From Actinomadura atramentaria DSM 43919 (GTDB lineage: Bacteria; Actinomycetota; Actinomycetes; Streptosporangiales; Streptosporangiaceae), in the NCBI RefSeq assembly GCF_000381885.1, contig NZ_KB907216.1, positions 179,689-243,688 of the forward strand: a stretch of DNA of 64,000 nucleotides, given 5' to 3'. How positions within the stretch are numbered: position 1 is the stretch's first letter; each line of letters begins with the position of its first letter. A program made the position numbers and the translations under genes. Shown piece by piece: positions 41,693-50,105 of this stretch. The notes below the pieces were generated by a model. That model was given only the letters and a program-made list of their open reading frames with translations. It made no database searches and was not told the origin of the DNA.

Positions 41693-42442
41693 TCACGCCG
41701 ACCCCTCCTTCGCGCCGGAGAGCCCCCGCTCCCGGGCGTAGTCCTCCAGCATCCCCCGGAGCTGACGCCTGCCGCGGTGCAGCCGCGACATCACGGTCCC
41801 GATCGGGGTGCCCATGATGTCCGCGATCTCCTTGTAGGCGAAGCCCTCGACGTCCGCGAGGTAGACCGCGATGCGGAACTCCTCGGGCAGGTCCTGCAGC
41901 GCCCGCTTCACGTCCGAGTCGGGCAGGTGCTCCAGCGCCTCGGCCTCGGCCGACTTCAGGCCGCTGGAGGTGTGCGACTCGGCGCGCGCGAGCTGCCAGT
42001 CCTCGATGTCCTCGCTCGCGGACTGCTGCGGCTGCCGCTGCTTCTTGCGGTACGTGTTGATGAACGTGTTGGTCAGGATGCGGTAGAGCCACGCCTTGAG
42101 GTTCGTGCCCTCCTTGAACTGGTGGAAGGACCCGAACGCCTTGGCGAAGGTCTCCTGCACGAGGTCCTCGGCGTCCGCGGGGTTGCGCGTCATCCGCAGC
42201 GCGGCCGAGTAAAGCTGATCCAAGTACGGGAGCACATCGCGCTGGAACCGCTCCTGGCGCTGCTCGACGGTCTCCGTGGTCCCCTGTACCTGACCCACCC
42301 CCTTGGCTGTGGCGACGCCGGTGGCGTCGTACCCCACCGACGATATCGGGCGGCGCCGGAGCGGCCCGCCGCCGGGGGCGGGTGCCTGGGCGGGGACCGT
42401 CGCGGCACCGGTGTCCCGGCGTTCTGCGACGACTGCGGTCAT
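41693..42442 (-). CDS. sigR: SigR (SigH)-type ECF sigma factor
   Basis: A 249-residue sigma factor as annotated from ATG 42442. The core (from VGQVQGTTETVEQRQERFQR) matches SigR: YSAALRMTRNPADAEDLVQE, FHQFKEGTNLKAWLYRILTN, LADVEGFAYKEIADIMGTPI, GTVMSRLHRGRRQLRGMLED. The N-terminal 48 residues resemble the unstable SigR-prime extension of Streptomyces; a second start at GTG 42298 would give the 201-residue stable form. A perfect SigR promoter (GGAAT-N18-GTT) precedes the gene, so it is autoregulated. It controls the thiol-oxidative stress regulon. Confidence 0.95.
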   Translation of the reverse strand: MTAVVAERRDTGAATVPAQAPAPGGGPLRRRPISSVGYDATGVATAKGVGQVQGTTETVEQRQERFQRDVLPYLDQLYSAALRMTRNPADAEDLVQETFAKAFGSFHQFKEGTNLKAWLYRILTNTFINTYRKKQRQPQQSASEDIEDWQLARAESHTSSGLKSAEAEALEHLPDSDVKRALQDLPEEFRIAVYLADVEGFAYKEIADIMGTPIGTVMSRLHRGRRQLRGMLEDYARERGLSGAKEGSA

Positions 42443-42494
42443 GGGCGACAACCTCCTGGGCGGGACGATCCGCTCGCGTCCTGTGAGACGGTGC

Positions 42495-42520
42495 AACACC
42501 GGAGTCCCCGCCCGGATTCC
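42495..42520 (-). promoter_or_regulatory. SigR-dependent promoter
   Basis: On the minus strand GGAAT (42520-42516), exactly 18 nt, GTT (42497-42495): the SigR/SigH consensus. It lies 53 bp upstream of the sigR ATG. Confidence 0.85.
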
Positions 42521-42665
42521 CGGCGGTCCGGCGAACACGCGGGAGTCCTCGCACGTTGAGACCCTGCGAGCGGCCCGCGCGCCGTCCCCCGGCGGGACGG
42601 CGCGCGGGGAGACGGACGGCCGGGCGCGCCCCCGATGGGTGACGCCGCGCCCGATGGGGGAAGAA

Positions 42666-43505
42666 GTGACGTACACGGCGAGAACAGGAGCGGCCTTGCT
42701 ACCGGTGCCGGCGCGACCTCCCGAGCCTCCCCGAACGACCGGCCGCCGCGGCGCGGCGACCGGCCCGAGCGACGACACCGAGCCGCTCGCGCTCTACTGG
42801 GCCTTCTACTGGGCCGTCGCGGAGGCGCAGCTCGCCCGCTGGCTGCCGCGCCGGCCGGGGCGGCTGCTGGACCTGTCCGGCGACGACGGCCGCAGCGCCG
42901 CGCAGGCCGCCGGGGCCGGGCACCGGGTGATCGAGGTGGTGGAGCCCGTGCCGGACGGCGCGCCGCCGCGCGTCGGCGCCGAGACGCGGCCGCCCGGCGT
43001 CTCCACGGTGATCGCGGACGCGGGGCGGCTGGGCTGCCTCACCGACGCGTCCGTGGACGGCGTGATCGCCGAGAACCGCGTCCTGTCGCGGCATCTGGTG
43101 ACCGAAGCGGCCGTCGCGGAGATCGCGCGGGTGCTGCGGCCGGGCGGGCGGCTGCTGGTGTCGGTGGACTCGCTGACCCTCGGCATGGCGCTGCTGGCCG
43201 AGCGGAACCAGTGGGCGCACCTGTCGGACGTCCCGGCGGCGGAGGTGCTGCTGGTGCCGTGGCCGGACGGGACGATCACCCGCTGCTTCGGCATCGACCA
43301 GCTCCGCGAGCTGCTCACCGAGTCCGGCCTGGAGGTCGAGTGGGTCCGGCCGCGCACGGTGCTGTCGCCGTCGACCGTCGAGCACATGCTGACGCGGTCG
43401 CCCGAGACGCTGCCGCGCCTGGTGAACACCGAGCTGACGGCCCCGCCGGGGGACGACTCGCTCGGCGTCCACCTGCTGGCGTCGGCGCGCCGCCCGGAGC
43501 GGTGA
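42666..43505 (+). CDS. SAM-dependent methyltransferase
   Basis: A 279-residue class I methyltransferase with a degenerate motif I (RLLDLSGDDGRSAAQAAGAG), acidic motif II (IEVVEPVPD), VDGVIAENRVL and EIARVLRPGGRLLVSVDSL. The first 40 residues are a Pro/Thr-rich extension. GTG start at 42666 with GGGGGAAG upstream; ATG 42654 is an alternative. Divergent from sigR. Substrate unknown; the neighbour relation to sigR is common in this family of actinomycetes (recollection). Confidence 0.8.
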   Translation: MTYTARTGAALLPVPARPPEPPRTTGRRGAATGPSDDTEPLALYWAFYWAVAEAQLARWLPRRPGRLLDLSGDDGRSAAQAAGAGHRVIEVVEPVPDGAPPRVGAETRPPGVSTVIADAGRLGCLTDASVDGVIAENRVLSRHLVTEAAVAEIARVLRPGGRLLVSVDSLTLGMALLAERNQWAHLSDVPAAEVLLVPWPDGTITRCFGIDQLRELLTESGLEVEWVRPRTVLSPSTVEHMLTRSPETLPRLVNTELTAPPGDDSLGVHLLASARRPER

Positions 43506-43511
43506 CGCGGG

Positions 43512-44324
43512 TCAGAACAGCGCCCCGTCGTCCCCGGCGGGCTCGGCGGGTTCGGCGGGTTCCGCCGAGAGCGGCCGGATCAGCTCCGGGCCGTTGTTGC
43601 GGACGTTCCCGACCGCCGCGCCGACCGGGTACGCCTCCATCCGGGCCGGGCGGCCGCCGCCGAGCGCGGGCACGAGCAGGCCGCGCACCTCGTCGGCGGC
43701 GGTGAGCGCCGGGTCGAGCCAGGCGTCCCAGCGGTCGGGCGGGACGACCATCGGCATGCGGTCGTGGATGCGGCCGAGGGCGTCGGGCGCGTCGGTCGTG
43801 ATGACGGTGCAGGTCCAGACCCAGGCGTCGTCCGGGGACTTCCACAGCTCGTACAGGCCCGCCATCGCCATGACGGACCCGTCCGCCGGGCGGATGTAGA
43901 ACGGCTGCTTGCGCGGCCTGCCGGGGCCGGTGTGCTCCGGGACGTACCACTCGTAGTAGCCGTCCGCGGGCAGCAGGCAGCGGCGGCGGGCGAACGCGCG
44001 CCGGTACGCGGGCTTCTCGTGGACGGTCTCGACCCGCGCGTTGATCATCCGGCTGCCGATCGCCGGGTCCTTCGCCCACGAAGGCACGAGCCCCCAGCGC
44101 AGCGCGCGCAGCTCCCGCACCGGGCCGTCCCCGTCCGGCGGCGCGACGCCCGCCTCCTCCGCGTCGCGCGCCGCGTCGGCGGCCGGGCGGGCCAGCACCG
44201 CCGGGACGTCCTTGGTCGGCGCGACGTTGTAGTCGGGGTCCAGCGCCCCCGCGCCGTCGAGCTGCACGCCGAACTGGTCGAGCAGCTCCTGCCGCGCCCT
44301 TGCTGTGGCATAGCGACCGCACAT
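43512..44324 (-). CDS. SOS response-associated peptidase (SRAP, YedK/HMCES)
   Basis: A 270-residue protein. Starts MCGRYATARARQ; Cys2 becomes the N-terminal nucleophile that forms a thiazolidine crosslink with abasic DNA. Other signatures are YNVAPTKDVPAVL, SRMINARVETVHEKPAY, CLLPADGYYEWY and the His in GRIHDRMPMVVPP. It protects abasic sites in single-stranded DNA. Longer frames upstream are shadows. Rv3226c occupies the equivalent place in M. tuberculosis. Confidence 0.96.
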   Translation of the reverse strand: MCGRYATARARQELLDQFGVQLDGAGALDPDYNVAPTKDVPAVLARPAADAARDAEEAGVAPPDGDGPVRELRALRWGLVPSWAKDPAIGSRMINARVETVHEKPAYRRAFARRRCLLPADGYYEWYVPEHTGPGRPRKQPFYIRPADGSVMAMAGLYELWKSPDDAWVWTCTVITTDAPDALGRIHDRMPMVVPPDRWDAWLDPALTAADEVRGLLVPALGGGRPARMEAYPVGAAVGNVRNNGPELIRPLSAEPAEPAEPAGDDGALF

Positions 44325-44393
44325 GCGCCCCATCCTGCACGCACCCGCCGACATTCGTGCTTGATCACGCCCTTGATGGGCATGAGACCGGAC

Positions 44394-45107
44394 ATGCGAC
44401 CCATCACTGCACTGGCCCGCCCGTTCGTGGCGGCGCCCTTCCTCGTCGCCGGGCTGGAGGCCCTGCGCAACCCTCGGCAGCGCGCCGAACAGAACGGCCC
44501 CGCGCTGGCGAACATCGCCGAGAACCTCGACTGGCTGCCGACCAAGGACCCCGTCGCGCTCGTCCGCGCCGAGGGCGCGCTGAGCCTGGGCACCGGTGCG
44601 CTGCTGCTGACGGGCAAGATGCGGCGGCTCACGAGCCTGCTGCTGGCGGCGCAGCTCGTCCCCGCGCTGGCGACCGAGCACCGGTACTGGACCGAGGACG
44701 ACCCGGAGCGCCGCGCCAGCGAGCGGTCCCACCTCATGAAGAACGCCGGCCTGTTCGGCGCGCTGCTCATGATCGCGAGCGAGCCGCACCGGACCGCCAA
44801 GGCCGCCGCGCTCAAGCACCAGCTCAAGGCGCAGGCGAAGGTCGCGAGCGAGCGGCAGTCCGCGCAGCTCAAGGCGGCGCGGCGCGAGGCGGCCCGGCAG
44901 GTCGCCGAGGCGCGCCGCCGCGCCCGGCCGACCGGCGGCAGGGCGGCCGGAGCGCTCGGCGCGAAGGCCGCGAAGCTGTCCGGCCGCGCGGGCAAGGCCG
45001 GCAACAAGGCGAGCTGGAAGGCCGGTAAGGCCGCGGGCAAGGCGCGCGGCGCGACGGCGGCCGTGGGCAAGCCGGTCGGCAAGGTCATGGCGATGGCGGG
45101 CCGCTGA
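44394..45107 (+). CDS. DoxX-like membrane protein with histone H1-like tail
   Basis: A 237-residue protein from ATG 44394 (44382 possible). Residues 1-125 look like a DoxX membrane domain with three or four helices (PFVAAPFLVAGLEAL, GALSLGTGALLLTG, LTSLLLAAQLVPALA, LFGALLMIA). The rest, residues about 130-237, is Ala/Lys/Arg-rich with AAK/GKA repeats (RGATAAVGKPVGKVMAMAGR near the end), like histone H1 or Lsr2 tails. This cytoplasmic or periplasmic tail is unusual for DoxX. Divergent from the SRAP gene. Confidence 0.8.
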   Translation: MRPITALARPFVAAPFLVAGLEALRNPRQRAEQNGPALANIAENLDWLPTKDPVALVRAEGALSLGTGALLLTGKMRRLTSLLLAAQLVPALATEHRYWTEDDPERRASERSHLMKNAGLFGALLMIASEPHRTAKAAALKHQLKAQAKVASERQSAQLKAARREAARQVAEARRRARPTGGRAAGALGAKAAKLSGRAGKAGNKASWKAGKAAGKARGATAAVGKPVGKVMAMAGR

Positions 45108-45158
45108 CCGCGCTTCCGGCCGGGGCGCGGCGCGGACCGACCCGATAATCTGGACCGC

Positions 45159-46439
45159 ATGCCCACCGATCCCGACGTCTGGTCGGCGCCCGTCGCGGAC
45201 GGGCCCGTCGCGGCCCGCGTCCCGCTGCCCGGCTCCAAGTCGATGACCAACCGGGCGCTCGTGCTGGCCGCGCTCGCCGACCGCCCGGCCGTGCTCGCGC
45301 GCCCGCTGCGCAGCCGCGACACCGAGCTGATGGCCGCCGCGCTGCGCGCGCTCGGCACCGGCGTGACCAGGGACGGCGACGCCTGGCGCGTCGAGCCGGG
45401 CGAGCTGCGCGGCCCCGCGCGGGTGGACGTCGGCCTGGCCGGGACCGTCATGCGGTTCCTGCCGCCGGTCGCGGCGCTCGCGACCGGCGAGGTCACGGTG
45501 GACGGCGACCCGCGCGCCCGCGAGCGGCCGATGGGCCCGCTGATCGAGGCGCTGCGCGCGCTCGGCGCGGAGGTGGACGACGGCGGGCGCGGCGCGCTGC
45601 CGCTGACGCTGCGCGGCCGGGGCGGGCTGGCGGGCGGCGCGGTCGTGATCGACGCGTCCGGCTCGTCGCAGCTCGTGTCCGGGCTGCTGCTGGCCGCGCC
45701 CCGGTTCGCCAAGGGCGTCGAGGTGCGGCACGAGGGGCCGCCGGTGCCGTCCGCGCCGCACCTGGCGATGACGGTCGCGATGCTGCGGGACGCGGGCGCG
45801 ACCGTGGAGACCGGCCCGGATCTGTGGCGCGTCGCGCCGGGGCCGGTCACGGCCGACGCCTGGACGATCGAGCCCGACCTGTCCAACGCGGCGCAGTTCC
45901 TCGGCGCGGCGCTGGTCACCGGCGGCAGCGTCACCGTCCCGGATTGGCCCGAGGTGACGACGCAGCCCGGCGACGCGCTGCGCGGCCTGCTCGCGTCGAT
46001 GGGCGCGGAGGTGACGCGCGGCCCGGACGGGCTGACGGTGCGCGGCGGCGGCGCGTTCGGCGGCCTCACCGCCGACCTGCGCGAGGTCGGGGAGCTGACG
46101 CCCGTCCTCGCGGCCCTCGCGGCGCTCGCGGACGGCCCGTCCCGGCTGACCGGCATCGCGCACCTGCGCGGCCACGAGACCGACCGCCTCGCCGCGCTCG
46201 TCCGCGAGATCAACGGCCTCGGCGGCGACGCCCGCGAGCTGCCGGACGGGCTGGAGATCCGCCCCCGCCCGCTGCACGGCGGGCTCTTCCACACCTACGA
46301 CGACCACCGCATGGTGATGGCGGCGGCGGTCCTCGGCCTCGCCGTCCCCGGCGTCGAGGTGGAGAACCCCGCGACGGTCGGCAAGACGCTGCCGGGCTTC
46401 ACCGACCTGTGGTCGGGGATGCTGACCGGACGGGAGTAG
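45159..46439 (+). CDS. aroA: 5-enolpyruvylshikimate-3-phosphate synthase
   Basis: A 426-residue EPSP synthase: PLPGSKSMTNRALVLAALAD at the N-terminus, LAGTVMRFLPPVAALATGEV, SGSSQLVSGLLLAAPRFAKG and the C-terminal DDHRMVMAAAVLGLAVPGVE. Sixth step of the shikimate pathway. A GATAAT -10-like box (45144-45149) ends 9 nt before the ATG, consistent with a very short leader. Overlaps the start region of rsgA closely. Gene order matches mycobacteria (aroA-rsgA). Confidence 0.96.
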   Translation: MPTDPDVWSAPVADGPVAARVPLPGSKSMTNRALVLAALADRPAVLARPLRSRDTELMAAALRALGTGVTRDGDAWRVEPGELRGPARVDVGLAGTVMRFLPPVAALATGEVTVDGDPRARERPMGPLIEALRALGAEVDDGGRGALPLTLRGRGGLAGGAVVIDASGSSQLVSGLLLAAPRFAKGVEVRHEGPPVPSAPHLAMTVAMLRDAGATVETGPDLWRVAPGPVTADAWTIEPDLSNAAQFLGAALVTGGSVTVPDWPEVTTQPGDALRGLLASMGAEVTRGPDGLTVRGGGAFGGLTADLREVGELTPVLAALAALADGPSRLTGIAHLRGHETDRLAALVREINGLGGDARELPDGLEIRPRPLHGGLFHTYDDHRMVMAAAVLGLAVPGVEVENPATVGKTLPGFTDLWSGMLTGRE

Positions 46440-46443
46440 GACC

Positions 46444-47463
46444 CTGGCCCGCCGCGCGAACGACTACGACGAGGACGACGTCCGGGTCCGGCCCGGCCGC
46501 CGCGGCTCCCGGCCGCGCACCCGCATCCGGCCCGCGCACGAGGACGCCGTGCCCGCGTTCGTCACGGCCGTGGACCGGGGCCGCTACCGGTGCCTGGTCG
46601 CGGCCGGGGGGCCGGGCGAGCGGGCGGTGACGGCGATGCGGGCGCGGGAGCTGGGGCGCAAGAGCGTCGTCGTCGGGGACCGCGTCGCGCTCGTCGGGGA
46701 CGTCTCGGGCGCGCCGGACACGCTCGCGCGGATCGTGCGGATCGAGCCGCGCACGTCCACGCTGCGCCGCACCGCCGACGACACCGACCCGTTCGAGCGG
46801 GTGATCGTCGCCAACGCCGACCAGCTCGTCGTGGTGACGGCGCTGGCCGACCCCGAACCCCGGCCGCGGCTCATCGACCGGACGCTCGTCGCCGCCTACG
46901 ACGCGGGCATGGAGCCGCTGCTGGCGCTGACGAAGGCCGACCTGGCGGACCCGGCGGACCTGGTGGCCGAGTACGCGCCGCTCGGCGTCCCGTACGTGGT
47001 GACCGAGCGCGGCGGGGACCTCGCGGCGGTGCGGGGGCGGCTGTCGGGGCGGATCAGCGTGCTCGTCGGGCACTCGGGCGTCGGGAAGTCGACGCTGGTG
47101 AACGCGCTGGTGCCGGACGCGGAGCGGGCCGTCAGCCACGTCAACGCGGTGACGGGGCGGGGGCGGCACACCTCGTCGTCGGCGCTGGCGCTGGAGCTGC
47201 CGGGCCGGGACGGCTGGATCATCGACACCCCGGGCGTGCGGAGCTTCGGGCTCGCGCACGTCGATCCCGCCAACGTCATCGACGCGTTCGAGGACCTGGC
47301 CGAGGGCGCGGCCGAGCGCTGCCCGCCGCGCTGCGACCACCTGCGCGACGACTGCGGACTGGACGGCTGGGTCGCGGACGGCCGCGCCAGCCGCGCCCGC
47401 CTGGACTCCCTCCGCCGCCTCCTGCGCGCCCGCGAGGGCGGCGACGACGCCGGGGACGCCTGA
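46444..47463 (+). CDS. rsgA: Ribosome small subunit-dependent GTPase RsgA
   Basis: A 339-residue circularly permuted GTPase. OB-fold N-terminus, G4 ALTKADLAD, G1 VGHSGVGKSTLVNAL, G3 DTPGVRSFG, and the zinc knuckle RCPPRCDHLRDDCG. It helps mature the 30S subunit. The family N-terminus (ARRANDYDEDDVRVRPGRRG) is encoded upstream of the first ATG/GTG (46549), so translation probably begins at CTG 46444, 4 bp after the aroA stop, with GGGAG nearby. Sequencing error is the alternative. Confidence 0.9.
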   Translation: MARRANDYDEDDVRVRPGRRGSRPRTRIRPAHEDAVPAFVTAVDRGRYRCLVAAGGPGERAVTAMRARELGRKSVVVGDRVALVGDVSGAPDTLARIVRIEPRTSTLRRTADDTDPFERVIVANADQLVVVTALADPEPRPRLIDRTLVAAYDAGMEPLLALTKADLADPADLVAEYAPLGVPYVVTERGGDLAAVRGRLSGRISVLVGHSGVGKSTLVNALVPDAERAVSHVNAVTGRGRHTSSSALALELPGRDGWIIDTPGVRSFGLAHVDPANVIDAFEDLAEGAAERCPPRCDHLRDDCGLDGWVADGRASRARLDSLRRLLRAREGGDDAGDA

Positions 47464-47495
47464 ACCGCGCGTCGTGCGCACGGGGATACCGTCCG

Positions 47496-47650
47496 TTGAC
47501 GTGCTCCCCGACCTGGAGGCCGGGGATTCAGCCTGCCCCGCAATGCGGTACTTCTGTGGCTTCCTGTTTCGCCGGGTCCTGCCTTCCGCTAGGCGGAAGG
47601 GCTTACGGTCCCTCCGCAGGCGTTTCGTCTGTCCGCTCGTCCGGCGGCCA
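47496..47650 (-). ncRNA. Predicted omegaRNA (reRNA) scaffold at the 3' end of tnpB
   Basis: For IS200/IS605 TnpB systems the guide RNA covers the tnpB 3' end and the transposon right end. Here a GCGGAAGG/CCTTCCGC hairpin (47582-47600) overlaps the tnpB stop codon. The right-end hairpin (47506-47525: CCCCGGCC-TCCA-GGTCGGGG on the minus strand) is followed by AGCACGTCAA. The guide would be the next bases outside the element (CGGACGGTATCCCCGTGC). The exact 5' end is not predictable. Confidence 0.5.
47506..47525 (-). mobile_element. IS200/IS605-type right-end hairpin
   Basis: An 8 bp stem (one G-U) with a TCCA loop, followed on the minus strand by AGCACGTCAA. This is the hairpin-plus-TCAA layout of IS200/IS605 right ends (IS608 uses TCAA as its right cleavage site). 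Confidence 0.7.
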
Positions 47651-48743
47651 GAATGTTCTTTGCGGCGTTGATGTCGCGGTCGTGGACGGTTCCGCAGGCC
47701 GGGCACGCCCATTCTCGGACGTTCAGCGGTTTGGGTCCGTCTTTCACCCTGCAGGTCGAGCAGGTCTGGGAGGTGGGTTCGAACCGGCCGATCCGCGCGA
47801 ACGTCCGCCCGTACCGTTGCGCCTTGTACTCCAGCATCGCGGTGAACTGCGCCCAACCCGCGTCGTACACGCTTTTGGCCAGCCGGGTCCTGCCGAGACC
47901 GGTGACGTTCAAGTCCTCCACGTAGACCGCTTGGTTGTCGCGGACCAACAGGGTGGAGAGCTTGTGCGCATGGTCCCGGCGCGTGTCGGCCACGCGGGCG
48001 TGGATTCTCGCGACGCGGGCCTTGGCCTTAGCGCGATTCGCCGACCCCGTCTGCTTGCGGGACAACGCCTTCTGCGCCCTGCGCAACCGCCGTTCCGCGC
48101 GCCGCAGAATGCGGGGATTCGTGATCTTGGTGCCGTCGGACAGCACCGCGAAATGCGTCAACCCCAAATCAATCCCGACCTCGCCCGTCGTCTCCGGCAG
48201 CGGATCATCGGCGGTCTCGACCACGAACGAGGCGAAATACCGGCCCGCCGCATCCCGGATCACCGTGACCGACGACGGTTCCGACGGCAGACCCCGCGAC
48301 CACATCACCTTCACGTCGCCGATCTTCGGCAGCCTCAGTTTGCGGCCCGCCGTGATCGCGAAGCGAGCATTGCGCGTGAACCGGACCGCCTGCCGGGAGT
48401 CCTTACGCGACCGGAATCTCGGAAGCGCGACTTTGCGACCCTTCCGCTTCCCCGACATCGACGCCGAGAAGTTGCGGTACGCGGCGTTCAGATCCGCCAG
48501 CGCCTGCTGCAACACCACAGCCGACACCTCCCCCAGCCACGTCCGCTCCGGGCTCTTCTTCGCCTCCGTGATCACCAGCCTGGACAACGCCGCGTCCGAA
48601 ACGTACGGCAACCCCGCCGCACGAGCATCCTGCCGGGCACGCAGCCCATCGTTGAACACCACACGCGCACACCCGAACGCCCGCGCCAACGCATCCCGCT
48701 GACCAGGCGTCGGATACAGGCGGAACTGATACCGGAGCCGCAC
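47589..48743 (-). CDS. tnpB: RNA-guided endonuclease TnpB, IS200/IS605 family
   Basis: A 384-residue TnpB. RuvC catalytic residues are in VGIDLGLTHFAVLSDG (Asp), AVYVEDLNVTGLG (Glu) and HDRDINAAKNIL (Asp), all present. The zinc finger is TCSTCRVKDG...WACPACGTV (four Cys). N-terminal OrfB helix-turn-helix begins MRLRYQFRLYPTPGQRDAL. Full length and uninterrupted. No tnpA transposase lies beside it, so the copy needs TnpA in trans. GTG start at 48743. The element is inserted between rsgA and hisN. Confidence 0.93.
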   Translation of the reverse strand: MRLRYQFRLYPTPGQRDALARAFGCARVVFNDGLRARQDARAAGLPYVSDAALSRLVITEAKKSPERTWLGEVSAVVLQQALADLNAAYRNFSASMSGKRKGRKVALPRFRSRKDSRQAVRFTRNARFAITAGRKLRLPKIGDVKVMWSRGLPSEPSSVTVIRDAAGRYFASFVVETADDPLPETTGEVGIDLGLTHFAVLSDGTKITNPRILRRAERRLRRAQKALSRKQTGSANRAKAKARVARIHARVADTRRDHAHKLSTLLVRDNQAVYVEDLNVTGLGRTRLAKSVYDAGWAQFTAMLEYKAQRYGRTFARIGRFEPTSQTCSTCRVKDGPKPLNVREWACPACGTVHDRDINAAKNILAAGRADRRNACGGTVSPSA

Positions 48744-48932
48744 AGACCGACCCTACTCTCGGTACACGGATAGTCACACCGACAACAGGGCCAATCGATG
48801 CCACATCGCCGAACCGCGCATCGCAAACCGCCCGGGAGGGGGCACGTTCGAGCTGGTGTTACTCCTCCGCAAGCCATTACCGCAGACCTCAAGACCGGGG
48901 CACCGGTCCACGACCCGGTAACGTGGCTCGCC

Positions 48933-49748
48933 GTGGCGGGCTATTCCGATGACCTGCGTCTCGCGCACGTGCTGGCGGACGGGGCCGACGACATCACGAC
49001 CAAGCGCTTCCGGGCGCTCGATCTGGCGATCGAGACCAAGCCGGACCTGACGCCGGTCAGCGATGCCGACCGCAGCGTCGAGGAACGCATCCGGGGGACG
49101 CTGAGCCGCGCCCGGCCGCGCGACGCGGTCCTGGGCGAGGAGTTCGGCCGCACCGGGTACGGGCGGCGCTGCTGGATCATCGACCCGATCGACGCGACGA
49201 AGAACTTCGTGCGGGGCGTCCCGGTGTGGGCGACGCTGATCGCGCTCATGGACGGCGAGGAGGTCGTCGTCGGCGTCGTGTCGGCGCCCGCGCTGAACAA
49301 GCGCTGGTGGGCGGCGCGCGGCGGCGGCGCGTGGACGGGCCGCAGCCTGACCAGCGCGACGCGGATGCAGGTCTCGTCGGTCGGCGAGCTGAAGGACGCG
49401 TCGCTGTCGTTCTCCAGCCTGAGCGGCTGGGAGGAGCGCGGCGGCCTCGGCAACTTCCTGGAGCTGACGCGCTCGGTGTGGCGCACGCGCGCGTTCGGGG
49501 ACTTCTGGTCGCACATGATGGTCGCGGAGGGCACGGTGGACGTGTCCTGCGAGCCCGAGGTGTCGCTGTGGGACCTGGCCGCCCTCCAGGTGATCGTCGA
49601 GGAGGCCGGGGGGACGTTCACCGACCTGTCGGGCGAGCCCGGCCCGGACGGCGGCAGCGTGGTCTGCAGCAACGGCCGCCTGCACGCGGACGTCCTGCGC
49701 GCGCTCGGCGGCGGGACCGTTCCGGGGGTCGGCCTGCGGTCGGTCTGA
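48933..49748 (+). CDS. hisN: Histidinol-phosphatase/inositol monophosphatase family protein
   Basis: A 271-residue IMPase-fold phosphatase. Metal-binding motifs: GEEFG (Glu), IIDPIDATKNFVRG, and CEPEVSLWDLAALQVIVEEA. Close to the actinobacterial HisN-type histidinol-phosphatase. Start chosen at GTG 48933 (VAGYSDDLRLAH); TAACGT at 48919-48924 could be a -10, giving a leaderless or short transcript. It lies downstream of the tnpB insertion, which may have altered its promoter. Confidence 0.88.
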   Translation: MAGYSDDLRLAHVLADGADDITTKRFRALDLAIETKPDLTPVSDADRSVEERIRGTLSRARPRDAVLGEEFGRTGYGRRCWIIDPIDATKNFVRGVPVWATLIALMDGEEVVVGVVSAPALNKRWWAARGGGAWTGRSLTSATRMQVSSVGELKDASLSFSSLSGWEERGGLGNFLELTRSVWRTRAFGDFWSHMMVAEGTVDVSCEPEVSLWDLAALQVIVEEAGGTFTDLSGEPGPDGGSVVCSNGRLHADVLRALGGGTVPGVGLRSV

Positions 49749-49789
49749 CGTCCCGCGCGGTTCGCGGCGGGGGTGACGACCGCCCCACT

Positions 49790-49803
49790 CGCGACATATC
49801 GTG
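49790..49803 (+). promoter_or_regulatory. PadR-operator-like 14-mer
   Basis: CGCGACATATCGTG is identical to positions 1142-1155 in the DUF4097-PadR promoter. It lies 67 bp upstream of the small membrane protein gene. Confidence 0.45.
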
Positions 49804-49869
49804 GACGGAACGACGGGCGTCGCCCGCTCGTTGTCCCCGGTGGCCGGATCGTCGCAAAGGCAGGTGGAG

Positions 49870-50061
49870 ATGTCGACCGGAACAAAGATCGCCATCGGCG
49901 GAGTCGTGGTGGGGTTCCTGACCCTGTTCGTCTTCCCGTGGTGGCTCAGCGCCCTCATCATCGTCGGCTCGATCGGGGTGCCCGTGGCGGGCTACCTCCT
50001 GCTCGACCCGTCCCAGCGCAAGCGCGTCAACCGCCAAGTCCGCAAACGCATCGGCAGCTAA
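49870..50061 (+). CDS. Small membrane protein
   Basis: A 63-residue protein with two hydrophobic segments (IAIGGVVVGFLTLFVFPWW, LSALIIVGSIGVPVAGYLLL) and a basic C-terminus (RKRVNRQVRKRIGS). ATG at 49870 preceded by GGTGGAG. Unknown function. Its promoter region carries the PadR-like 14-mer, so it may be repressed by the PadR protein at 2042 (inference). Confidence 0.7.
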   Translation: MSTGTKIAIGGVVVGFLTLFVFPWWLSALIIVGSIGVPVAGYLLLDPSQRKRVNRQVRKRIGS

Positions 50062-50105
50062 CCCCGGCCCGGCGGGCGCGTGTGGTGCGCGGTTAGGGTG
50101 CCGGG

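Noticed and set aside
43512..46307. 931-codon frame extending the SRAP gene upstream
   Set aside because: The SRAP family must start MCGR with Cys2 as nucleophile; the upstream part is antisense to DoxX and aroA.
46590..48773. 727-codon plus-strand frame overlapping rsgA and tnpB
   Set aside because: Shifted frame of rsgA then antisense of tnpB; no motifs.
48893..48908. GACCGG-GGCA-CCGGTC hairpin as the tnpB left end
   Set aside because: Plausible, but it is close to the hisN start and could belong to its promoter; the left end cannot be defined without an empty site.
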